From: an uncultured Clostridia bacterium
Lineage (GTDB): Bacteria > Bacillota > Clostridia > Oscillospirales > CAG-382
Direction: 5' to 3'
Assembly (NCBI GenBank): GCA_947627335.1
Contig: CANQVQ010000111.1
Span: forward strand, 1-5,269
DNA: 5,269 nt
Shown here: positions 1-4,414 of the stretch, piece by piece
How positions within the stretch are numbered: the first letter of the stretch is position 1
How the letters are laid out: every line of letters begins with the position of its first letter
Notes under the pieces: generated by a model
The model's input: the letters and a program-made list of their open reading frames with translations, nothing else
Told to the model about the DNA's origin: nothing
The model's database searches: none
Program-made: the position numbers and the translations under genes

Positions 1-176
1 TCGGAATAGGTCACTTCGCCGCATTCGCAGGTGTTGACCGTGTAGCCGATGCCGTCGCAGGTCGGCGGAATGACGGTCTGACGGAAATCGTGCGTGTGCA
101 GCGTGCAGCCGGACAGCGGTCCGAGCAGCAGGGCGCAAAGCGCCCCGCAGACGACACGGGTCATGCGGTTGTGCAT
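1..176 (-). CDS. Lipoprotein with Cys-rich TCxxxGYTxxTCxCG motif (partial, C-terminus missing)
   Basis: Only the first 58 codons are present; the gene leaves the window at base 1. The N-terminus is a lipoprotein signal: Arg at residues 4 and 7, a hydrophobic stretch at about 8-20, and the lipobox LSGC with Cys24 as the predicted lipidated residue. It is therefore expected on the outer face of the cytoplasmic membrane. Just after the anchor comes HTHDF (27-31), then PTC (38-40), GYT (44-46) and TCECG (49-53). This spacing resembles the short Cys-rich unit, often tandemly repeated, seen in surface proteins of gut Firmicutes (pattern H-D/Y ... PTC ... GYT.YTC.CG). The paired cysteines could bind metal or form a disulfide, which is inference. 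A strong GGAGGTGA site 7 nt upstream supports this start over the ATG at codon 5. It is the last visible gene of the metA operon. Function unknown. Confidence 0.75.
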   Translation of the reverse strand, partial: MHNRMTRVVCGALCALLLGPLSGCTLHTHDFRQTVIPPTCDGIGYTVNTCECGEVTYS

Positions 177-183
177 GGGGACG

Positions 184-191
184 TCACCTCC
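184..191 (-). promoter_or_regulatory. Ribosome binding site GGAGGTGA embedding the upstream stop codon
   Basis: On the minus strand GGAGGTGA ends 7 nt before the ATG at 176. Its last three bases are the TGA stop of the upstream lipoprotein gene. A ribosome terminating there sits directly on the next start site, which favours coupled translation, and the site fixes the start codon of the partial lipoprotein. Confidence 0.75.
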
Positions 192-693
192 GGTTTTTCG
201 GTTGCTTCTTGCGGCGGAAATAGCGCACGAGGATCGCGACGGTCCCCGCCGCCGCGAGCAGGGTCACGAAGAACAGGACGCTCTGCGTGCGCTTCGCGGA
301 CTTTTCCGCCTCCGAGGCGGAACGCGCCTGCGCGAGCGCTTCGCTGAATGTCGCGTCCGCTTCCGGGTCGTCCGCGACCGGGCAAAACCGCATCCCGTCG
401 ATCAGCAGGTCCTCCCCGTCGGTCGCGAATCTGTGCGCGTCCGTCTGCTCGCCGGTCCGTAGGTACAGCGTATCGCCCTTCACGCCGTAGCGGATGATCA
501 GGATCTCCCCGGCGATGTACAGCGTCCCGTTGCCGTCCGGGCGGAAGCCGTAGGCGACGCGCAGGTCGTCGTTCGACCAGGTCCCGTCAAGGTAGGTTTC
601 CCCCTCGACGAGCGGGCCGGGCGAACCGCAAGCCGTCAGCAGCAGCGGGAGCAGCAGGAATAAAGAAACAAATCGAACGGTTTTTCGTTTCAT
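184..693 (-). CDS. Small lipoprotein with C-terminal transmembrane anchor, lipocalin-like core, function unknown
   Basis: The protein has 169 residues. Residues 1-21 are a lipoprotein signal (KRK at the N-terminus, Leu-rich core) ending in LTAC, with Cys22 as the predicted lipidation site. Residues about 37-105 read like short beta strands: GTWS at 37-40, then FRPDGNGTLYI and GDTLYL. This is the pattern of small lipocalin-like domains in Firmicutes lipoproteins (of the DUF5640 type), a resemblance by eye. An Ala/Glu/Ser-rich, probably helical linker follows (about 113-135), then a hydrophobic helix at about 138-157 and a strongly basic tail (RRKK...NRR). There is no LPXTG sortase signal. Lipid anchor plus membrane helix predicts a protein held at both ends with an external middle. 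The start overlaps the preceding stop as ATGA (690-693) and has no clear ribosome binding site, so translation probably depends on the upstream gene. No specific function can be assigned. Confidence 0.8.
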   Translation of the reverse strand: MKRKTVRFVSLFLLLPLLLTACGSPGPLVEGETYLDGTWSNDDLRVAYGFRPDGNGTLYIAGEILIIRYGVKGDTLYLRTGEQTDAHRFATDGEDLLIDGMRFCPVADDPEADATFSEALAQARSASEAEKSAKRTQSVLFFVTLLAAAGTVAILVRYFRRKKQPKNRR

Positions 694-1409
694 AACTGTT
701 TTCGCAGGGCGGATTCCGGCGCATCCGGGAACAGCCGACGCAATTGGGCGAGCATGGTATCCAGCGCTTCCTCGCGGGACAGACCGTACTTCGAGCGCAC
801 ATGGTCCGCGCCGAACCGGGATTCGGCGGTGCAGTAGCGCGAAACCGCCCACCCGTACGCTTCGCCCGAACGGTTGAGCCGACGCTCGAACCCGCTGATG
901 ACGACGAACGTCTGCATCATCAGCGACGTGATCGCCCCGGGGAACCCTTTTTCGCCGTGCCGCCCGAATCCGGCGACCTCCCGCAGGCGGTAGGACGGCA
1001 GTCCCGCCGGTTCCGCCGTCAGCGCGTCCATCAGCAGTTTGCTCTTGCGGTTCGCAAGCCCGAGTTCGTAGAGCGTGTCGAAATCGTAGCCGTCGCGACG
1101 GTAAGCGGCGAAGCAGGGGAACCATTCGCGGGACACGAATCCGGCTTTTCCGTTGAAAAACTTGCCGTAGACCACCCGACCGCTCTCCGACGCTTCCACC
1201 CGCCACCGCCACGGGTCCTCCTCGCCGTCCGACCACCACGCCGACGACGCGGTCAGCTCCTCGAGCGAAAACCGGTCGACGTGGCTCCGAAACAGGGGCA
1301 AAAACCCCACGGTATCGACGTATTCATACAGTTCCTCGATGGTTTTGATGCGTTTCGGGTCGTGGTCGCCGAGACCTTCCATGACCCATTCGCCGTCGCG
1401 TTCGTACAT
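690..1409 (-). CDS. AlkZ-related protein (DNA glycosylase-like, winged-helix family)
   Basis: The 239-residue protein matches, from memory of the family, the compact AlkZ-related proteins of Firmicutes. These are shortened relatives of the AlkZ/YcaQ DNA glycosylases, which excise alkylated bases and act on interstrand crosslinks. Recognisable blocks are EDPWRWR (64-70), YGKFFNGKAGFVSREWFP (81-98), RRDGYDFD (104-111), VAGFGRHGEKGFPGAITSL (145-163) and MQTFVVISGFERR near 165-177, followed by GEAYGW (182-187). The QxQ catalytic element of true AlkZ/AlkX enzymes is not visible, so glycosylase activity is not assured. No signal peptide or membrane helix is seen, so it is probably cytoplasmic. The start is well defined: AAGGAG lies 8 nt upstream inside the end of metA, and ATG overlaps the metA stop as TGATG. 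It is presumably co-translated with metA; why the two are linked is unclear. Family assignment is fairly secure; biochemical role is not. Confidence 0.75.
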   Translation of the reverse strand: MYERDGEWVMEGLGDHDPKRIKTIEELYEYVDTVGFLPLFRSHVDRFSLEELTASSAWWSDGEEDPWRWRVEASESGRVVYGKFFNGKAGFVSREWFPCFAAYRRDGYDFDTLYELGLANRKSKLLMDALTAEPAGLPSYRLREVAGFGRHGEKGFPGAITSLMMQTFVVISGFERRLNRSGEAYGWAVSRYCTAESRFGADHVRSKYGLSREEALDTMLAQLRRLFPDAPESALRKQL

Positions 1410-2326
1410 CAGCGGATCTCCTTGATGTCATACGGTGTATTCTGGTAGACGAAGTAGTTGAGCCAGTTGGAGTAGAGCAGGTGCGCGTGGGCGCGCCAGG
1501 TGTTGACCGGGGTCTGCGTCGGGTCGTCCTGCGGGAAGTAGTGGGCGGGGACCGGGACGTCCTCGCCTTTGGCGACGTCCCGTTCGTATTCCTTGCGGAG
1601 CGTGTCGAAATCGTATTCCGGATGCCCGGTCACATAGCATTCCCGCCCGTCGGTCGAGGCGAGCAGGAACACCCCCGCCTCCTCCGAGTCCGCTAACAGC
1701 AGCAGGTCGCCGCAGGCTTTGACGTCCTCCCGCCGGACGTAGGAATAGCGGGAATGCGGGGCGTTGAACCGGGTGTTGAACCCCCGCACGAGCGGATGCG
1801 ACGGCAGGCGGGTCGTATGGCGGTAGACGCCGGACAGCTTGCGCGTGAGCGGATACTTTTCGATGCCGTGGTTGTAGTACAGCCCCGCGTACGCCCCCCA
1901 GCAGACGTACATGGTCGAATAGACGTGCGTCTTCGCCCACGCCATGATCCCCTCGAGTTCCTTCCAGTAGTCCACCTGCTCGAACGGCAGGTATTCGACC
2001 GGTGCGCCGGTGATGATCATGCCGTCAAACTTTTCGTCGCGAATGGCGGACGGGGTGGTGTAGAAGGAGGCGAGGTGCTCCTCGGGGGTGTTGCGGGAGC
2101 AGTGGCTCTCCGGCGTCAGCAGGCAGACGTCCACCTGCAGAGGGGTATTCGACAGCAGGCGGAGCAATTGCGTCTCCGTGACGATCTTGGTCGGCATGAG
2201 GTTGAGGATGGCGATGCGGAGCGGGCGAATGTCCTGCGTAGACGCACGACGCTCGTCCATGACGAAGATGTTTTCCCGCGTGAGCGTTTCCGTCGCGGGG
2301 AGCGAATAGGGGATCCGAATGGGCAT
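1409..2326 (-). CDS. metA: Homoserine O-acyltransferase MetA, predicted acetyl-CoA dependent
   Basis: This cytoplasmic enzyme activates the hydroxyl of L-homoserine by acylation, the first committed step of methionine synthesis. The start at 2326 gives 305 residues, the usual family length (about 300-310), beginning MPIRIPYSLPA with GAGGTG 6 nt upstream. The same frame extends to an ATG at 2401, but that codon abuts the -10 box and precedes the likely transcription start. Conserved elements: RPLRIAILNLMPTK (34-47), ITGAPVE (105-111), the nucleophile in YVCWGAYAGLYY (Cys142), and GHPEYD (234-239) with His235 and Glu237 of the catalytic centre. Residue 111 is Glu. In this family Glu111 favours acetyl-CoA and Gly111 favours succinyl-CoA, so O-acetylhomoserine is the predicted product despite the common name succinyltransferase. 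It heads a four-gene minus-strand operon with its own promoter. No S-box (SAM-I) riboswitch fits in the roughly 59-nt leader. Confidence 0.96.
   Translation of the reverse strand: MPIRIPYSLPATETLTRENIFVMDERRASTQDIRPLRIAILNLMPTKIVTETQLLRLLSNTPLQVDVCLLTPESHCSRNTPEEHLASFYTTPSAIRDEKFDGMIITGAPVEYLPFEQVDYWKELEGIMAWAKTHVYSTMYVCWGAYAGLYYNHGIEKYPLTRKLSGVYRHTTRLPSHPLVRGFNTRFNAPHSRYSYVRREDVKACGDLLLLADSEEAGVFLLASTDGRECYVTGHPEYDFDTLRKEYERDVAKGEDVPVPAHYFPQDDPTQTPVNTWRAHAHLLYSNWLNYFVYQNTPYDIKEIR
1418..1423 (-). promoter_or_regulatory. Ribosome binding site AAGGAG inside the metA 3' end
   Basis: The minus strand reads AAGGAG within the codons for the last residues of MetA (IKEIR), 8 nt before the ATG at 1409. 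Together with the TGATG stop/start overlap it sets the start of the AlkZ-related gene and indicates translational coupling to metA. Confidence 0.75.
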
Positions 2327-2332
2327 TCCGCA

Positions 2333-2338
2333 CACCTC
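2333..2338 (-). promoter_or_regulatory. Ribosome binding site of metA (GAGGTG)
   Basis: GAGGTG on the minus strand lies 6 nt before the ATG at 2326. It decides between this start and the longer in-frame ATG at 2401, which lies at the promoter. Confidence 0.7.
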
Positions 2339-2356
2339 GTTTTTCGTGAAAGTTTC

Positions 2357-2381
2357 GGGTTTTGCCGTCGCGGGCAGACCC
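2357..2381 (-). other. Small imperfect hairpin in the metA leader
   Basis: In the leader RNA, GGG pairs with CCC and TGCC pairs with GGCA around a six-base loop, with a 2x3 internal loop between the two stems. It is too small and too poor in flanking U residues to be a terminator, and it does not match a SAM riboswitch class that I recognise. It may be chance in GC-rich DNA. Confidence 0.25.
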
Positions 2382-2391
2382 ATACAAATAC

Positions 2392-2420
2392 AGTATAGCA
2401 TGAAGAAAGCGTTTTTTCAA
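2392..2420 (-). promoter_or_regulatory. Promoter of the metA operon (TTGAAA-17-TATACT, extended -10)
   Basis: On the minus strand, -35 TTGAAA (2415-2420) and -10 TATACT (2392-2397) are separated by 17 nt. TGC directly before the -10 makes an extended -10. Transcription should begin near 2385, giving a leader of about 59 nt. An A6 tract just upstream (2424-2429 on the plus strand reads T6) could act as an UP-like element. This is a strong housekeeping sigma consensus. Confidence 0.85.
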
Positions 2421-2441
2421 GACTTTTTTCGCAAAACCCTA

Positions 2442-2470
2442 TGGAAATCCGGTCTTTCTTGTGGTATACT
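2442..2470 (+). promoter_or_regulatory. Promoter of the tsaC-coaE operon (TGGAAA-17-TATACT, extended -10)
   Basis: The -10 TATACT (2465-2470) is preceded by TGG, forming an extended -10. A 4-of-6 match to the -35 consensus, TGGAAA (2442-2447), lies 17 nt upstream. Initiation near 2477 gives a leader of about 36 nt, with GGAGG at 2501-2505. The -35 boxes of this promoter and the metA promoter are only 21 nt apart, in an A/T-tract segment. Confidence 0.8.
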
Positions 2471-2512
2471 ATGTATCAATAGGAAACGAGAACCGATTCG
2501 GGAGGCGCACGA

Positions 2513-3739
2513 ATGGGAACCAGGATCTATTCCCTGCGGACGCAGGAGGAACGGGACGAACGGCTGCGGGACGCCCTGCGGGACGCTTCGCGGACGCTGC
2601 GGGACGGCGGACTGGTCGTCTTTCCGACCGAGACGGTCTACGGCATTGGCTGCAGCGCATCCGACCCGGACGCGGTCAAACGGCTGTACGCCGCCAAGCG
2701 CCGACCGGCGGAAAAACCGCTGCTGCTCCATCTGCACGACCTTGCGCAGGCGGAACGGCTGGCATTCCTCGACGGGCGGACGAAGCTGCTGCTTTCGCTG
2801 TTCACGCCGGGTCCGCTGTCCGTCGTCCTGCCGAAGAGGGAGGCGGTGCCGGACGTCGTGACCGCGGGCGGACCGACCGTCGGACTGCGCTTCCCGAGCC
2901 ATCCGCTGTTCCTCGCGCTTTCGCGGGAGGCGGGCGTGCCGATCGCGGCGACCAGCGCGAATTTCTCCGGCGGGACGTCCGCCAAGGACGGGCTTTCCGC
3001 CGCCGAAGCGCTGGACGGGGTGTGCGACGTGCTGCTGGACGGGGGCGTGTGCGATTTTTCGCTGGAGTCCACGGTGGTTTCGCTTGTCGGCACGCCGAAG
3101 CTGCTGCGGCAGGGGGCGATCCCGTGGGAAGCTGTGCGCGACGCGCTTGAAAAGCGGGGAATGCCCCGCCTGATCGGGTTGACCGGGCGGAGCGGGGCGG
3201 GGAAGTCCACCGCCGGGCGCTTTGCGCGGGAGATGGGGCTGACGGTGCTGGACTGCGACGAAGTCTACCGGGAACTCACGTCGTCGCCGTCGGATTGCCT
3301 CGCCGCCGTCGGCGAAGCGTTCGGGGAACGGGCGGTCGCGGGCGGTCGGCTGGATCGGGCGTTCGTGCGGGAGAAGGTCTTTTCCGACGCGGACGCGATG
3401 CGGACGCTCAACCGCCTGACGGCGCGGTACATGACGCGGGAACTGTTCCGGCGCCTGCGGGACTGCGGCGAAAAGGCGGTGCTGCTGGACGCGCCGACGC
3501 TGTTTGAAACCGGGCTGGACGAAGTGTGCGACCGCATACTCGCCGTGGACGCGCCGGAGAAGGTCTGCGTCGAACGCATCTGCGCACGGGACGGCATTTC
3601 CCCGGACGAGGCGCGGAAGCGGCTTTCCCAGCAGTTCGGGCGGGAATTCTTCCGGGAACGCTGTGAACCGCTCGACGGCGGCGGGACGCTCGACCGCCTG
3701 CGGGAGCAGGTGCGGAACGCGTTACAAGGCGAACTTTGA
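2513..3739 (+). CDS. tsaC-coaE: Fusion protein: threonylcarbamoyl-AMP synthase (TsaC/YrdC) + dephospho-CoA kinase (CoaE)
   Basis: One uninterrupted frame of 408 residues joins two enzymes. Residues 1 to about 212 are a YrdC domain, which makes threonylcarbamoyl-AMP from Thr, bicarbonate and ATP for the t6A37 tRNA modification. It shows GLVVFPTETVYGIG (33-46), KRRPAEKPL (62-70), PGPLSVVLP (99-107), GLRFPSHP (124-131), ATSANFSGG (146-154) and STVVSL (186-191), and has no Sua5 C-terminal domain. Residues 217-408 are CoaE, which phosphorylates dephospho-CoA in the last step of CoA synthesis. They include the P-loop GLTGRSGAGKST (222-233), LDCD (246-249), the LREK-like FVREKVF (284-290), DAPTLFETGL (326-335) and RLSQQ (370-374). 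The linker is only a few residues; Met217 marks where a free CoaE would begin. The CoaE half lacks the usual HP after LN..., and its C-terminal motif is altered. GGAGG lies 7 nt before ATG. It is first in the plus-strand operon. Both activities are inferred from motifs. Confidence 0.93.
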   Translation: MGTRIYSLRTQEERDERLRDALRDASRTLRDGGLVVFPTETVYGIGCSASDPDAVKRLYAAKRRPAEKPLLLHLHDLAQAERLAFLDGRTKLLLSLFTPGPLSVVLPKREAVPDVVTAGGPTVGLRFPSHPLFLALSREAGVPIAATSANFSGGTSAKDGLSAAEALDGVCDVLLDGGVCDFSLESTVVSLVGTPKLLRQGAIPWEAVRDALEKRGMPRLIGLTGRSGAGKSTAGRFAREMGLTVLDCDEVYRELTSSPSDCLAAVGEAFGERAVAGGRLDRAFVREKVFSDADAMRTLNRLTARYMTRELFRRLRDCGEKAVLLDAPTLFETGLDEVCDRILAVDAPEKVCVERICARDGISPDEARKRLSQQFGREFFRERCEPLDGGGTLDRLREQVRNALQGEL

Positions 3740-3757
3740 ACCGAAAGGGGGAGTAAA

Positions 3758-4378
3758 ATGGACGACGGACAGGCGAAAAGAACGCAAAAGACGGCAAGAA
3801 AACGCTCGAAAGCCCTGCCGATCTTGCTGATCCTGCTCGCGCTGGGGGCGCTGTGCGGGGTCCTGCTGCGCGGACCGCTCCTGCGGAGACGCTATCCGCT
3901 GCCGGCGGAATACCGCCCGTACGTCGCGTCGGCCGCCGCCGAGTTCGGACTGCCGGAGGACCTGCTGTGCGGGGTCATCTGGTGCGAGAGCCGGTTCCAA
4001 GCGGACGCGGAATCCTCCGCCGGGGCGTGCGGACTGATGCAGATGACGCGGGAGACGTTCGGCGAAGTGCTCTGGCGGCTGGACCTGCCGACGGACGCGG
4101 ACATTTTCGATCCCGCGCTGAATATCCGATGCGGGGCGTTCTACCTGAATCGGCTGTGCGGACTGTACGGCGGCGCACTGGACACGGCGCTCGCCGCCTA
4201 CAACGCGGGCATGGGCAACGTCAACCGTTGGCTGGGCGACTCGCGCTACAGCGACGACGGAAAGACCCTGCGGGAGATCCCGTTCGCGGAAACCTCCGCA
4301 TACCTGCAGCGGGTGCGGGCGGCACGGGAGACCTACCGCGACCTGTACCCGGAGGAATTTCCCGCCGAAAATTCGTAA
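3758..4378 (+). CDS. Membrane-anchored SLT-type lytic transglycosylase (GH23)
   Basis: The 206-residue protein is predicted to cleave peptidoglycan glycan strands between MurNAc and GlcNAc outside the cell, leaving 1,6-anhydro ends. A basic N-terminus (residues 7-18) precedes one hydrophobic helix (about 19-38) without an obvious signal peptidase site, so an N-in signal anchor is likely. The catalytic domain (about 50-200) has the family motifs: IWCESRF with catalytic Glu77, SAGACGLMQMT (87-97), DPALNIRCGAFYL (118-130), ALAAYNAGMGNV (144-155) and IPFAETSAYLQRV (174-186). Five cysteines (71, 76, 91, 125, 134) lie in the external domain, some at positions that are usually hydrophobic. GGGGGAG stands just before ATG. 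The gene is 18 nt after coaE, an arrangement familiar in clostridia, so co-transcription is likely. The family is certain; the exact cellular role (wall turnover, septation or other) is not. Confidence 0.93.
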   Translation: MDDGQAKRTQKTARKRSKALPILLILLALGALCGVLLRGPLLRRRYPLPAEYRPYVASAAAEFGLPEDLLCGVIWCESRFQADAESSAGACGLMQMTRETFGEVLWRLDLPTDADIFDPALNIRCGAFYLNRLCGLYGGALDTALAAYNAGMGNVNRWLGDSRYSDDGKTLREIPFAETSAYLQRVRAARETYRDLYPEEFPAENS

Positions 4379-4414
4379 AAAATACGGTCAGAATAGGAAA
4401 GGATCATAACAAAC

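Noticed and set aside
694..1239. N-terminal extension of the small lipoprotein frame up to 1239
   Set aside because: The extension lies out of frame inside the AlkZ-related gene and would bury the lipoprotein signal. The ATG at 693, just before a clear signal peptide, is the sensible start.
744..1448. Plus-strand open frame of 234 codons opposite the AlkZ-related gene
   Set aside because: The minus-strand protein carries family motifs, a ribosome binding site and a start/stop overlap; the plus-strand frame has none of these.
2327..2401. Longer MetA starting at the ATG at 2401
   Set aside because: That ATG lies in the promoter spacer, upstream of the expected transcription start. The added residues do not look like MetA, and the start at 2326 gives the normal length, a ribosome binding site and correct active-site numbering.
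2327..2512. S-box, T-box or other large riboswitch between the divergent operons
   Set aside because: The leaders are only about 59 and 36 nt, and no conserved riboswitch core or terminator/antiterminator pair is visible.
3151..3165. Possible assembly join or frameshift creating the TsaC-CoaE fusion
   Set aside because: The frame is continuous, codon use is uniform across the joint, and no ribosome binding site precedes Met217. A sequencing error cannot be fully excluded without reads.
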